From Pseudomonas sp. GM78 (GTDB taxonomy: Bacteria; Pseudomonadota; Gammaproteobacteria; Pseudomonadales; Pseudomonadaceae): a stretch of 43,804 nt of DNA. Where the stretch lies: the NCBI RefSeq assembly GCF_000282475.1, contig NZ_AKJF01000142.1, positions 1 to 43,804 of the forward strand, written 5' to 3'. The translations under genes and the position numbers were made by a program. Shown piece after piece: positions 15,284 through 24,136 of the stretch (positions are counted from its first letter, which is position 1; each line of letters starts with the position of its first letter). The notes below the pieces were generated by a model, which made no database searches, was not told the origin of the DNA, and saw only the letters and a program-made list of their open reading frames with translations.

Positions 15284-16675
15284 TCAGGGCATCAATCCTC
15301 TTACTATGCAGCGATTGCGTGCTTCGCCTTCTTTGACGATTACGGTAAAAACGACCTTGTTGTTTTTGATGGCGGATGAATAAAAACCAACACTCGTCGC
15401 TTCCTTATAGTCAAGCCAACCGACCCCATTATTATAGTCCTTGTCATGAACGCCATTGTAAAGAAAGCGCGTGATCGCGTAATGAGTTTTATCTCGATTT
15501 TCAATGTCGATAATTCCGGTACTCAAAAAACTTCCGTCAGGCAGGAAGTCGGTGTTGAACCAAATTGTGCTGGATGAATTTATGTTCGTGAATACCGGAT
15601 CCCCACCGTTGAATTGAATGTTTTTTGAGCCGTCTGCTTCCCTGCTGGTTAAAAGCCCGGAAATAGAGGTGTCGTGTCTTGAATGCCTTGTGCCTGTGCA
15701 CAGGATGCGATTGTTGGGTTGCTTTACGGCACCGAAAAGTTCCCAATAATAGAGTGGGTCTTCATCGTATATCAGCAGAGAACCGTTCTGCTGAAAGGTG
15801 GTATCCAGTCTGCCATCTTGGCTGTGTTTTACGAGAACAATGGCATCAGGGTGATGCAAAAAATCCAACTTGACTTCGCCTGCAGTGATGTAGTTGCCCG
15901 CATCGTCAACGGTCAGGCTTTTCAGTTTGATGTGGGTAAATCTGTCATGCCGGACACGGACAAATCCGGAGCCATTGAATGAAACATCAAGCTCCCCACT
16001 TTGGGTCAGGCGGATGATCCAAGCATCAGTTGACAACCAGTTGCCTGAATCGTGAAGCAATATGATGTGGTCGCCGTGTATTGGTGATGCTCCGAGCACA
16101 TAGGGTGTAAGCTCGTTTGGAGAGTTGGATGCAGCGCATCTGGAGTTGGCGATTTCCAGACATTTTTCGTTGTACTCAGATACAGCGCGTAAATCAGTAT
16201 TCGTATCAGGAGCGTGGAAAATGAATTTTCCTTCTACGGCAAATGTTTTATCAATGGTGCCATCGAGAAGAAAACGAACGGCAGCCTTGTCCTTCTGCAA
16301 AACACCGTTTACATAGTGAAAGAGCTCTCCTGTCAGCAGAATTCTGTTATTCACAAAGGCAATCTGTTCGGCGATGAATTTTGAACTATCTGATCCGTAA
16401 AAAATACCGCCGAAGAAACCTTGGTAACCAAAACTGGTGTCAACAGAGCCGTCTTCATTCAGGCATGCCAGCATGTAGAGGCTTTTGCTGATGATGACTG
16501 GATCACTCAGCAAGCCCGCGACGTAAATCTTATTGTCAGGGCCTACAGAGACAACATGTAATGACAATTGCGTGTAAGTGTTGGATGGAGAATGAAGATA
16601 GGCAAAGCCGTTTTCACCAAAAAGTGGATCATATTCAGTTGATAGGGGAGAGGAGTGTATGTGTTCTGTGGTCAT
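15284..16675 (-). CDS. Delta-60 repeat (beta-propeller-like) protein
   Basis: The 463-residue protein contains several delta-60 repeats, recognisable by L-N-E-D-G-S-V-D-T-S-F-G-Y-Q-G, L-L-D-G-T-I-D-K-T-F, L-T-Q-S-G-E-L-D-V-S-F-N-G-S-G and Q-D-G-R-L-D-T-T-F, each after a hydrophobic strand. Such proteins are found singly in Pseudomonas; their role is unknown and no signal peptide is apparent. The ATG at 16675 (MTTEHIH) has AAGGGA upstream; the frame extends 17 codons further without support. The gene is clearly more AT-rich than its neighbours and uses many A/T-ending codons, which suggests horizontal acquisition. Confidence 0.75.
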   Translation of the reverse strand: MTTEHIHSSPLSTEYDPLFGENGFAYLHSPSNTYTQLSLHVVSVGPDNKIYVAGLLSDPVIISKSLYMLACLNEDGSVDTSFGYQGFFGGIFYGSDSSKFIAEQIAFVNNRILLTGELFHYVNGVLQKDKAAVRFLLDGTIDKTFAVEGKFIFHAPDTNTDLRAVSEYNEKCLEIANSRCAASNSPNELTPYVLGASPIHGDHIILLHDSGNWLSTDAWIIRLTQSGELDVSFNGSGFVRVRHDRFTHIKLKSLTVDDAGNYITAGEVKLDFLHHPDAIVLVKHSQDGRLDTTFQQNGSLLIYDEDPLYYWELFGAVKQPNNRILCTGTRHSRHDTSISGLLTSREADGSKNIQFNGGDPVFTNINSSSTIWFNTDFLPDGSFLSTGIIDIENRDKTHYAITRFLYNGVHDKDYNNGVGWLDYKEATSVGFYSSAIKNNKVVFTVIVKEGEARNRCIVRGLMP

Positions 16676-16884
16676 TGTACTTTCCCTTGATGTAGTGGGC
16701 GAATACGTTTGCATTCGCATCCTCAACTCGTTAAGCCAAAGGCAGGATGGTGCTACTGCTCTCTATGAGACAAGGGGGTGGGGAAATGAACAACTGTCAG
16801 AATTAACAGGTTTGCCGATTAAATTGAAATAAAAAAGCTTTCTGGCGGTGATTTTCCGATAGGCCTCCAAAAAGCAGCAGTCAT

Positions 16885-16916
16885 AAAAAAGCCCGGCTGA
16901 TCAGGCCGGGCTTTTT
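16885..16916. terminator. Bidirectional terminator hairpin
   Basis: GCCCGGC (16891-16897) pairs with GCCGGGC (16905-16911), flanked by AAAAAA on the left and TTTTT on the right. It lies just downstream of the minus-strand 13-residue repeat gene and would end its transcript. Confidence 0.85.
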
Positions 16917-16940
16917 GTTCGTACGGTGCAGCGATGGGGG

Positions 16941-17381
16941 TCAGGCGACGGTGTTGCCTTGCAGGCGGTCGGAACCATCGGCAGCAATGGTCTTGCCTTG
17001 CAGGCGATCGGAGCCATCGGCAGCAATGGTGTTGCCTTGCAGGCGATCGGAACCATCGGCAGCGACGGTATTACCTTGCAGACGATCCGAGCCATCCGCA
17101 GCGACAGTGTTGCCTTGCAGGCGATCCGAGCCATCAGCCGCGACGGTGTTGCCTTGCAGACGATCCGAACCATCGGCAGCCACACGATTTTCGATCAGGC
17201 GATCCGAACCGCCTTCAGCCACACGATTCTCGATCAAACGATCCGAACCACCTTCAGCCACCCGGCTTTCAATCAGACGATCCGAGCTACCTTCAGCCAC
17301 GACAGGCTGAACAGAGGTAGCGGCAAAAGCGTTAACTGCAAAAACCGAGAAAGCGATGCTGAGGAGGATTTGGCGTTTCAT
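16941..17381 (-). CDS. Exported protein of nine 13-residue repeats
   Basis: The 146-residue protein has a clear Sec signal peptide (MKRQILLSIAFSVFAVNAFA, cleavage after residue 20) followed by nine tandem 13-residue units. Three are of the type V-A-E-G-G-S-D-R-L-I-E-N-R and six of the type V-A-A-D-G-S-D-R-L-Q-G-N-T. The ATG follows GGAGC. In other Pseudomonas I recall such proteins being named 'phage infection protein' without solid experimental backing; the function is unknown. The G-S-D-R-L core is invariant except for one unit. The DNA repeats are 39 bases and nearly identical, so copy number may vary between strains. It is probably periplasmic or secreted. Confidence 0.8.
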   Translation of the reverse strand: MKRQILLSIAFSVFAVNAFAATSVQPVVAEGSSDRLIESRVAEGGSDRLIENRVAEGGSDRLIENRVAADGSDRLQGNTVAADGSDRLQGNTVAADGSDRLQGNTVAADGSDRLQGNTIAADGSDRLQGKTIAADGSDRLQGNTVA

Positions 17382-17505
17382 GATCGTGTGCTCCGGGGTG
17401 TTGTTGGTTGGTATGGAGCTGATGTTACGCCCTGGAGTTTTTAAGAGAACTTCATTGAGTTAATGGTGACTATTGACGCAGTCAATGGTTGGATAGGAGC
17501 GGGCG

Positions 17506-18138
17506 TTAGCGCGAAATCAGCCCGTGATCGATCGCGTACTTGACCAGCGCCGCCGGCTTGTCGATGTTGAGCTTGCGCCGAATGCTCAAGCGGTGTGTCT
17601 CCACCGTGCGCACGCTGATATCCAGTTCCCGCGCCATTTCCTTGTTGTTCAGCCCTTGCGCCATCTTCGACAGCACCTGGCTTTCACGGGGGGTCAGCTC
17701 GTTGTCGGTGTTTTTGTCGGCGATCAGCCGCTGGGCGATTTCGGCGCTGTAGAAGGTCCCGCCGCTGGAGATGGCTTCGATGGCGGCGATGATTTCCCGT
17801 GACGGGGCATTCTTCAGCACATAGCCGCTGGCGCCCGAGCGCAGCGACTCGCTCACGTACTCATAGTTATCGTACATGCTCAACACCAGCACCTTGAGTG
17901 CCGGGTACTGGCTGCGCAACACGCGGGTCAGTTCCAGGCCGTTCATGTCCGGCAGGCTGATGTCGACCAGCAGCAGGTCCGGCTGGCAGCGCCCGACCAT
18001 CTCGATTGCCTGGGCGCCACTTTCGGCTTCGCCCACCACTTCCAGGGGGGCCATGACCGACAGCAGCGCCTTGATGCCGTCGCGGACCAGGGCGTGATCG
18101 TCGACCAGGGCGACGCGGATCGGGGAGGGCAGGTTCAT
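17506..18138 (-). CDS. Response regulator, NarL/LuxR family
   Basis: The 210-residue protein has a receiver domain (about 7-123) with D13/D14, phospho-acceptor D59 in LLLVDISLPDMNG and the conserved lysine in S-G-Y-V-L-K-N. A LuxR-type helix-turn-helix (about 145-208) contains L-T-P-R-E-S-Q-V-L, then N-N-K-E-M-A-R-E-L-D-I-S-V-R-T-V-E-T-H. ATG at 18138 was preferred over a GTG four codons upstream. It lies 28 bases after the cognate histidine kinase gene. It probably binds the repeated TACGTAG sites before the divergent cstA gene, but this is inference from position. Confidence 0.9.
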   Translation of the reverse strand: MNLPSPIRVALVDDHALVRDGIKALLSVMAPLEVVGEAESGAQAIEMVGRCQPDLLLVDISLPDMNGLELTRVLRSQYPALKVLVLSMYDNYEYVSESLRSGASGYVLKNAPSREIIAAIEAISSGGTFYSAEIAQRLIADKNTDNELTPRESQVLSKMAQGLNNKEMARELDISVRTVETHRLSIRRKLNIDKPAALVKYAIDHGLISR

Positions 18139-18166
18139 TGAAGGCTTCACTCTTGTTGTTGGGGCA

Positions 18167-19534
18167 TCAGCGTTTGCTGGTGGGCAATTTCATCGGCAGC
18201 AGAACATCCAGCTCACTGCGCCCGGGTGTCGAGATCAGTTCGAAGCGGCCACCAAAGTGTTCGACGCGTTCACGAATATTACGCAAGCCAATGCCGAGTT
18301 GACGACGTTCGACCTGGGCGACGTTGAATCCGACACCGTCGTCGACCACCGTCAACCGCACCGACTGTTCACAGCCGCGCAGGGTAATGGAGACATGCCT
18401 GGCCTGGGCGTGGCGTTCGATGTTGGTTAGGCCTTCCTGGACGATGCGAAACAACGAGACCGCTGCACCGTCGACCAATTGGCAGTCGAACTCATTGTCG
18501 TCATAGGTCACAGTAAGGCCGCTGCGCTGTTCGAACTCGGCCGCCAGTTGACCGATTGCCGCCGACAGGCCGAGGGTGTCGAGCAACGATGAGCGCAAGT
18601 CGTGGGAGAGGCTGCGCACTTCACCGATGGCATCACCGAGGCGCGCGGTGGCATCTTTCAACGTGCCCAGGCCCTTGTCGTGGTGTTGTCCGCTTTCCAG
18701 CAAGTGGCTGGCCAGTTCGAACTGGAACTTGATCGACACCAGCACCTGACTGATGCCGTCGTGCAGCTCGCGGGACACCCGCGAGCGTTCTTCCTCCTGC
18801 AGGCTGACGATACGCTGGGTCAGGCGCTGCAGTTTCTTGTCCGCCAGGCGATGCTCGCTGACATTGAGGGTCATGCCGGTGGCAAAGACAAACAGCACCG
18901 CCACCAATGCAACCACCGCAATCGCCATCATGGTCTTGCGGATGCCCTGGGCCACTTCGGCACGGGCTTGCTGGGTGGCGCGCTCGACGTCCTCAAGGTA
19001 GATGCCGGTGCCGAGCATCCAGCCCCAGCGATCGAGCATCACCACATAGGCCAGTTTGTCGGTCACCTGGCCGGAGGAAGGTTTGTTCCAGGCGTAGCGT
19101 TGAAACCCTTCGCCCGACTGCGCGCTTTTGAGCAGCGCCTGGATCACCGGCAGGCCGTGCGGGTCTTTCATGTCCCACAGGTATTTGCCCACCAGTTCCG
19201 ACTGGCGCGCATGCATCAGGCTGCGGCCTTCATGGTCGTAGACGAAGAAATAGCCGTTGATGCCAAAGCTGAGTTTGCGCAGCTCCTCCAGCACTTGTTG
19301 CTGGGCGCGTGCGTCACCCTGGCCGTTGTCGTAAAGCGGCTCGATCAGGCTCTTCGCCATTTCGACGTAGTTTTTCAACTCCGCGCGCTTGCTCATCAGG
19401 ATGCTGTCTTCGATCAGCTGCGCCTGTTGATCACCCAGTTGGCGATTGAGGGAAATCACCAGTGCGCAAATGACGGCAATGGCCAACACCAGCGGCAAAA
19501 TGCCGAGCGCGACAATCTTGTGTTTGAGCTGCAT
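18167..19534 (-). CDS. Sensor histidine kinase with extracytoplasmic Cache domain
   Basis: The 455-residue membrane kinase has TM1 at about 7-29, a single Cache (sCache_2-like) sensor at about 35-190 (GYFFVYDHEGRSLMH and W-G-W-M-L-G-T-G-I-Y), TM2 at about 200-222, HisKA_3 dimerisation with H258 in S-R-E-L-H-D-G-I-S-Q, and a C-terminal HATPase with an N-box (LTNIERHA) and D-D-G-V-G-F. Such Cache domains often sense small carboxylates. It is transcribed with the response regulator and lies divergent from the pyruvate/peptide transporter cstA, so a carboxylate-responsive circuit for cstA is plausible. Confidence 0.9.
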   Translation of the reverse strand: MQLKHKIVALGILPLVLAIAVICALVISLNRQLGDQQAQLIEDSILMSKRAELKNYVEMAKSLIEPLYDNGQGDARAQQQVLEELRKLSFGINGYFFVYDHEGRSLMHARQSELVGKYLWDMKDPHGLPVIQALLKSAQSGEGFQRYAWNKPSSGQVTDKLAYVVMLDRWGWMLGTGIYLEDVERATQQARAEVAQGIRKTMMAIAVVALVAVLFVFATGMTLNVSEHRLADKKLQRLTQRIVSLQEEERSRVSRELHDGISQVLVSIKFQFELASHLLESGQHHDKGLGTLKDATARLGDAIGEVRSLSHDLRSSLLDTLGLSAAIGQLAAEFEQRSGLTVTYDDNEFDCQLVDGAAVSLFRIVQEGLTNIERHAQARHVSITLRGCEQSVRLTVVDDGVGFNVAQVERRQLGIGLRNIRERVEHFGGRFELISTPGRSELDVLLPMKLPTSKR

Positions 19535-19582
19535 GGTTACTCCTGCCCGCGCGGGGGGCCGGCATCATATGCCAAAGATACG

Positions 19583-19678
19583 CCCTGTAGGAGCGAGCCT
19601 GCTCGCGATGGCGATGTATCAGACGAATCGATGTTGAATGACACACCGCTATCGCGAGCAGGCTCACTCCTACAGGGG
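19583..19678. repeat. Inverted pair of REP palindromes
   Basis: CTGTAGGAGCGAGCCTGCTC begins at about 19585 and a near-exact inverted copy ends at 19676. It sits in the divergent region between the kinase gene and cstA, on the kinase side of the TACGTAG repeats. Confidence 0.85.
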
Positions 19679-19687
19679 ATAGGGTTG

Positions 19688-19722
19688 TCTACGTAGAACT
19701 ACGTAGACGCCACGTACGTAGT
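19688..19722. promoter_or_regulatory. Cluster of TACGTAG motifs upstream of cstA
   Basis: CTACGTAG at 19689-19696 and 19699-19706 (10-base spacing, one helical turn) are followed by TACGTAG at 19715-19721. They lie about 115-145 bases before cstA. Repeated palindromes on one face of the helix suggest cooperative binding of a response regulator, most likely the adjacent NarL-type protein. Confidence 0.5.
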
Positions 19723-19833
19723 AACGCGGATTTATTTGTGGACGCCATGCGCGGATATTGGGCCAGCTCCGCACAGCGGACACAATTATAAAAATTACCG
19801 CCGCAGTCACGAGCTGTCGGCAGGAGACCCTCT

Positions 19834-21903
19834 ATGCCCCGTCTGGCTAAACACCTCGCCTGGTTTGCCGTGGCTGTCCTGGGAGCGATTGCGCTAAGTG
19901 TCGTGGCCTTGCGCCGCGGCGAAGCGATCAACGCCCTGTGGATCGTCGTCGCAGCCGTCGCCATCTACCTCGTTGCGTACCGCTACTACAGCCTGTTCAT
20001 CGCCAACAAAGTGATGCAACTGGACCCCAATCGCGCCACTCCCGCCGTACTGAACAACGATGGCCTGGACTTCGTGCCGACCAACAAGCACGTACTCTTC
20101 GGTCACCACTTCGCGGCCATTGCCGGCGCGGGGCCGCTTGTCGGTCCGGTACTGGCGGCGCAGATGGGCTACCTGCCCGGCACGCTGTGGCTGATTGCTG
20201 GCGTGGTGCTGGCCGGTGCCGTGCAGGACTTCATGGTCCTGTTCATGTCCACCCGCCGCAACGGTCGTTCGCTGGGCGACATGGTCCGCGAAGAAATGGG
20301 CCGCATCCCCGGCACCATCGCGCTGTTCGGCTGCTTCCTGATCATGATCATCATCCTCGCGGTGCTGGCGCTGATCGTGGTCAAGGCCCTGGCCGAGAGC
20401 CCGTGGGGCATGTTCACGGTCATGGCGACCATCCCGATCGCGATGTTCATGGGCATCTACATGCGCTACATCCGTCCGGGCCGCATCGGTGAAATCTCGA
20501 TCATCGGCGTGTTCCTGCTGTTGGGCTCGATCTGGCTGGGCGGGCAGATTGCCGCTGACCCGGTGTGGGCCAAGGCCTTTACCTTTACCGGTATCCAGAT
20601 CACCTGGATGCTGATCGGCTACGGTTTCGTGGCTGCCGTCCTGCCGGTTTGGCTGATCCTGGCACCCCGTGATTACCTCTCCACCTTCCTGAAAATCGGT
20701 ACCATCGTCGCCTTGGCCATCGGCATCCTGGTGACCATGCCCGAGCTGAGAATGCCGGCACTGACCCAGTTCGTCGACGGCACGGGCCCGGTGTGGAAGG
20801 GCGGTATGTTCCCGTTCCTGTTCATCACCATCGCCTGTGGCGCGGTATCGGGTTTCCACTCGCTGATCGCTTCCGGCACCACGCCGAAATTGCTGGCCAG
20901 CGAAGGTCATGCCCGTTACATCGGTTACGGCGGCATGCTGATGGAATCGTTCGTGGCGATCATGGCCATGGTCGCGGCCTCGGTGATCGATCCGGGCGTG
21001 TACTTCGCCATGAACAGCCCTGCGGCCATTGTGGGCTCTGATGCTGTTTCGGTTGCCCAGACGGTCAGCAGCTGGGGCTTTGCGATTACCCCGGAAGCGC
21101 TGCAAGCCGTGGCCAAGGACATCGGTGAAACCACCATCCTGGCCCGTGCCGGCGGTGCGCCGACCCTGGCCGTGGGTATCGCGCAGATCCTGCACCACGT
21201 CTTGCCGGGTGAAAACACCATGGCGTTCTGGTACCACTTCGCGATCCTGTTCGAAGCGTTGTTCATCCTGACCGCGGTGGACGCCGGTACCCGTGCCGGG
21301 CGTTTCATGCTGCAGGACCTGCTCGGCTCCTTCGTACCAGCGCTCAAGCGCACCGAATCCTGGACCGCCAACCTGATCGCCACCGCCGGTTGCGTGGCCA
21401 TGTGGGGTTACCTGCTGTACCAGGGCGTGATCGATCCGCTGGGTGGCATCAACACCCTGTGGCCGCTGTTCGGCATCTCCAACCAGATGTTGGCCGGTAT
21501 CGCGCTGATGCTCGGCACCGTGGTGCTGATCAAAATGAAGCGTCAACAGTATGTGTGGGTGACGCTGCTACCAGCGGTATGGCTGCTGATCTGCACCACC
21601 ACCGCCGGCTTCATCAAGCTGTTCGACGCCAACCCGGCGATCGGCTTCCTGGCCTTGGCGAAAAAATACAGCGACGCCCTGGCCAACGGTCAGGTACTGG
21701 CGCCGGCCAAGAGCATCGACCAGATGCAGCACGTGATCTTCAACGCCTACACCAATGCCACGTTGACCGCGCTGTTCCTGTTCGTGGTGTTCAGCATCCT
21801 GTTCTTTGCGCTCAAGGTCGGTATCGCCGCCTGGGGCACCAAGGAACGTACGGACAAGGAAGCGCCGTTCCAAGCGCTGCCGATGCCTGATCATGTTCAA
21901 TGA
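19834..21903 (+). CDS. cstA: CstA-family pyruvate/peptide transporter
   Basis: The 689-residue inner-membrane protein has about 16-18 hydrophobic segments and is typical of Cst[22 protein letters not shown] near residue 90, [18 protein letters not shown], and [12 protein letters not shown] in the middle. Members take up pyruvate and/or small peptides during carbon limitation. CAGGAGA is the ribosome binding site. The gene is followed by ybdD with an 11-base overlap and is divergent from a two-component system that probably controls it. Confidence 0.93.
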   Translation: MPRLAKHLAWFAVAVLGAIALSVVALRRGEAINALWIVVAAVAIYLVAYRYYSLFIANKVMQLDPNRATPAVLNNDGLDFVPTNKHVLFGHHFAAIAGAGPLVGPVLAAQMGYLPGTLWLIAGVVLAGAVQDFMVLFMSTRRNGRSLGDMVREEMGRIPGTIALFGCFLIMIIILAVLALIVVKALAESPWGMFTVMATIPIAMFMGIYMRYIRPGRIGEISIIGVFLLLGSIWLGGQIAADPVWAKAFTFTGIQITWMLIGYGFVAAVLPVWLILAPRDYLSTFLKIGTIVALAIGILVTMPELRMPALTQFVDGTGPVWKGGMFPFLFITIACGAVSGFHSLIASGTTPKLLASEGHARYIGYGGMLMESFVAIMAMVAASVIDPGVYFAMNSPAAIVGSDAVSVAQTVSSWGFAITPEALQAVAKDIGETTILARAGGAPTLAVGIAQILHHVLPGENTMAFWYHFAILFEALFILTAVDAGTRAGRFMLQDLLGSFVPALKRTESWTANLIATAGCVAMWGYLLYQGVIDPLGGINTLWPLFGISNQMLAGIALMLGTVVLIKMKRQQYVWVTLLPAVWLLICTTTAGFIKLFDANPAIGFLALAKKYSDALANGQVLAPAKSIDQMQHVIFNAYTNATLTALFLFVVFSILFFALKVGIAAWGTKERTDKEAPFQALPMPDHVQ

Positions 21904-22090
21904 CCTGAGTCGCCTCGGTAAATACCTCGGTCAGGCCGCGCGCCTGATGGTGGGCATGCCCGATTACGACAACTACGTCGAGCACATGCAAAGCAAGCAC
22001 CCGGACAAACCGGTGATGGACTACGAGGCGTTCTTCCGCGAACGCCAGGAGGCCCGTTACGGTAGCAAGGCCGGACCGAAGTGTTGTTGA
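21893..22090 (+). CDS. ybdD: YbdD/DUF466 family small protein
   Basis: The 65-residue protein ([20 protein letters not shown] at the start, [10 protein letters not shown] and a R-Y-G-x-K-x-G-P-K-C-C ending) is the usual partner encoded after cstA. The family is small, cytoplasmic and of unknown mechanism; co-occurrence suggests it supports CstA-type uptake. Its ATG lies inside the 3' end of cstA (11-base overlap, different frame), so translation is coupled. The terminal double cysteine is conserved in the Pseudomonas members I recall. Confidence 0.88.
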   Translation: MFNDLSRLGKYLGQAARLMVGMPDYDNYVEHMQSKHPDKPVMDYEAFFRERQEARYGSKAGPKCC

Positions 22091-22111
22091 TGCATCACGC
22101 CTGATCAACGC

Positions 22112-22157
22112 GCCGCTGGCTCCTACAGATCCCTGTGGGAGCCAGCCTGCTGGCGAT
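22112..22157. repeat. REP doublet, GGAGCCAGCCTGCTGGC family (left of RAYT)
   Basis: A partial inverted unit (CGCTGGCTCCTACAG) is followed by CTGTGGGAGCCAGCCTGCTG and GCGATG. The core differs from the GAGCGAGCCTGCTCGC REPs elsewhere in the window and matches the copy on the other side of the RAYT gene. Confidence 0.8.
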
Positions 22158-22177
22158 GGGGACGACGCCATTCTGGA

Positions 22178-22636
22178 TCAAACCCAGATCGCATCCCACA
22201 ACGGATAGTCGCCAAGACGCTCCACCAACCCGGCCCGCAATGGGTTAGCCACAACATACCGGGCGACTTTTACCAGGTCCTCTTCACGGCGCAGCGCTCG
22301 ATCATGAAAACCCCGCTGCCAAAGACTGACACCACGACCGGTAGACAAATTCACTGCCTTGGTAGTCAACGATTTAGTCCTTTGTACCAGTCCACCCAAC
22401 GACCCCTGTCGCAACTCAATCAACCAATGAAAGTGATCAGGCATGACAACCCAGGCCAGCGAATTGGCGAAGCCTTGATCCTGAGCGCAGCGAAATTGAT
22501 TGACCACCCCTCTACCCAAGGTGAAGTCTTGGAATATTGGCTCTCGGTCGCGTGTATTGATAGTCAGCAGGTAAATCCGGTTGGATTCGGCATAGCGGCC
22601 GATGCGCAAGCGATTTGAAGCGGGTAGATCAGGCAT
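22178..22636 (-). CDS. REP-associated tyrosine transposase (RAYT)
   Basis: The 152-residue Y1/HUH-type transposase has the metal-binding histidine pair H68-F-H70 in V-V-M-P-D-H-F-H-W-L and a catalytic tyrosine, Y127, in A-R-Y-V-V-A-N-P-L-R-A-G. RAYTs bind and cleave REP hairpins as single strands and are thought to have spread REPs in Pseudomonas. The gene is flanked on both sides by GGAGCCAGCCTGCTGGC REPs, the typical layout of a RAYT unit. The protein appears intact, at the usual length for the family. Confidence 0.9.
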   Translation of the reverse strand: MPDLPASNRLRIGRYAESNRIYLLTINTRDREPIFQDFTLGRGVVNQFRCAQDQGFANSLAWVVMPDHFHWLIELRQGSLGGLVQRTKSLTTKAVNLSTGRGVSLWQRGFHDRALRREEDLVKVARYVVANPLRAGLVERLGDYPLWDAIWV

Positions 22637-22733
22637 TCCTTTGCCCCTTGCATGATTAATTCATGAGGAAGGCTAGACCTGATGTTGCCCAAGGGCGGGA
22701 CAGACATTTAGATGGATGTGTCTGGTAGTTCGT

Positions 22734-22759
22734 CATCGCCAGCAGGCTGGCTCCCACAA
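22734..22759. repeat. REP, GGAGCCAGCCTGCTGGC family (right of RAYT, inverted)
   Basis: CATCGCCAGCAGGCTGGCTC followed by CCACAA is the reverse complement of the REP at 22132-22157, so the RAYT gene sits between two inverted copies of its likely cognate sequence. Confidence 0.85.
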
Positions 22760-22883
22760 TTGATCTCTGACACTCGGATGATGAAGTGAAGTGCGCCATC
22801 GGCCGCCTACGGTTTTTTTGCGACCCGGTGGGATAGCCGTTTGTCAGGCGTATCGGTATGCTCAGCGCACAGTCCGAATGCCA

Positions 22884-23978
22884 ATGATAAACAACCACAG
22901 TGACGCCATGAGCTCATCAGAAACGCGTGCGAATATCCTAGCGCTGTATCCGGAAGACTCCCGCGAGGCGGCGGCCCTGCTCAAGCAAGCCGTGCCCCTG
23001 ATGGTTCGCCATAACATCCCGCCCAATCCCGTGCACTATGCGCTCTGGTACACCTACAGCAAGGGCCAGGACCCGGAGCTCATTCGCCACCTGGACCGCG
23101 TGGTCAGAGACTTCGACGGTTGCCCGCCAGAGGCTGCGACCCGGCTGTTTCGCCAGTACATCATTCGTGACGAGCTGGAAGATGCCCGCGCCGAACAGCA
23201 TCAGGTCATCAACCTGGTCGATGGAATGGAGCGCGACGTCTCGCGCAGTGTGGAAGGCAGTGTCAATTTCCAGAACCGCCTGGGGCAGTGCCTGGAAATG
23301 CTCGACGAACCGGCCACTGATCGCCTGCCGGGCATCTTGAGCGAGCTGCAGCAGAGCACCCGGTTGATGCAGAGCCAGCAGGAGCACTTCCTCGCGCAGC
23401 TGCACTCGGCGCAGGACGAAATCAAGACCCTGCGCGACAAACTGCAACGTGCGCAACTGGCCGCGACCCTCGATGGCTTGACCGAACTGCTCAACCGCAC
23501 GGCGTTCACCCGCCTGCTGGAGCAGGCGCTGGGCAAGGCTTCCCGCGGGGTGGCCCTGGTGATCCTGGATATCGACCACTTCAAGCAATTCAATGACCAG
23601 TACGGTCACCCACTGGGCGACCGGGTCCTGCAGCATGTCGCCCAGGTGCTGCGCGGCGCGTTGCCAGACAATGCATTCGCCGCGCGTTACGGCGGCGAAG
23701 AGTTCTGCGTGGTCCTGCCCGATTGCGCCGACCTGGGCAGTGCCTGCGCCTTCGCCGAGCACCTGCGCCTGAAAGTCCAGTCCTTGCGCATCAAGGCGCG
23801 CGGCACCGACACGGTGCTGGACACCGTGACCGCGTCCTTCGGTGTCGCCCTCGCACAGCCGGGTGAAAACCTGGAAAGCCTGATGACCCGTGCCGATGAC
23901 GGGCTGTACCAGGCCAAGCGTAATGGGCGTAACCAGGTGTTTGCCTTGCAAATAGGGGCGGCGACCACCTTATCCTGA
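22884..23978 (+). CDS. Diguanylate cyclase (GGDEF)
   Basis: The roughly 364-residue cytoplasmic protein has an N-terminal helical sensor-like region with a coiled coil (about 95-195, Q/E-rich) and a C-terminal GGDEF domain (about 195-355). The active-site motif is G-G-E-E-F at 270-274, preceded by D-I-D-H-F-K-Q-F-N-D, so it should make c-di-GMP. The RxxD inhibitory site five residues before the motif is missing (P-D-N-A-F-A-A-R-Y), so product feedback is unlikely. No transmembrane segment is seen. The start is uncertain: ATGs at 22878, 22884 and 22908 all have poor ribosome binding sites. Confidence 0.88.
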   Translation: MINNHSDAMSSSETRANILALYPEDSREAAALLKQAVPLMVRHNIPPNPVHYALWYTYSKGQDPELIRHLDRVVRDFDGCPPEAATRLFRQYIIRDELEDARAEQHQVINLVDGMERDVSRSVEGSVNFQNRLGQCLEMLDEPATDRLPGILSELQQSTRLMQSQQEHFLAQLHSAQDEIKTLRDKLQRAQLAATLDGLTELLNRTAFTRLLEQALGKASRGVALVILDIDHFKQFNDQYGHPLGDRVLQHVAQVLRGALPDNAFAARYGGEEFCVVLPDCADLGSACAFAEHLRLKVQSLRIKARGTDTVLDTVTASFGVALAQPGENLESLMTRADDGLYQAKRNGRNQVFALQIGAATTLS

Positions 23979-24136
23979 CCGGACCCTGAGTACCTTGGAT
24001 TCGTTGTACGTCCTCAGGCCAAAATTACAATGTCCTAGTCCATTTCCTACAACTTTGTGGGATCGCGCCGGCTTGTGATAGTTGCCTTCCGTCTGTAATT
24101 TGCTAACTCGGCACAGGCAATGCGAAAGGGATTTTG

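Noticed and set aside
19894-21546. 550-codon minus-strand frame opposite cstA
   Set aside because: Composition (H/D/Q/G/R-rich) and position show it is an antisense shadow of the membrane transporter.
22178-22759. Considered as a full insertion sequence
   Set aside because: The transposase is a single-copy-type RAYT with REP flanks, without IS terminal repeats or target duplications.
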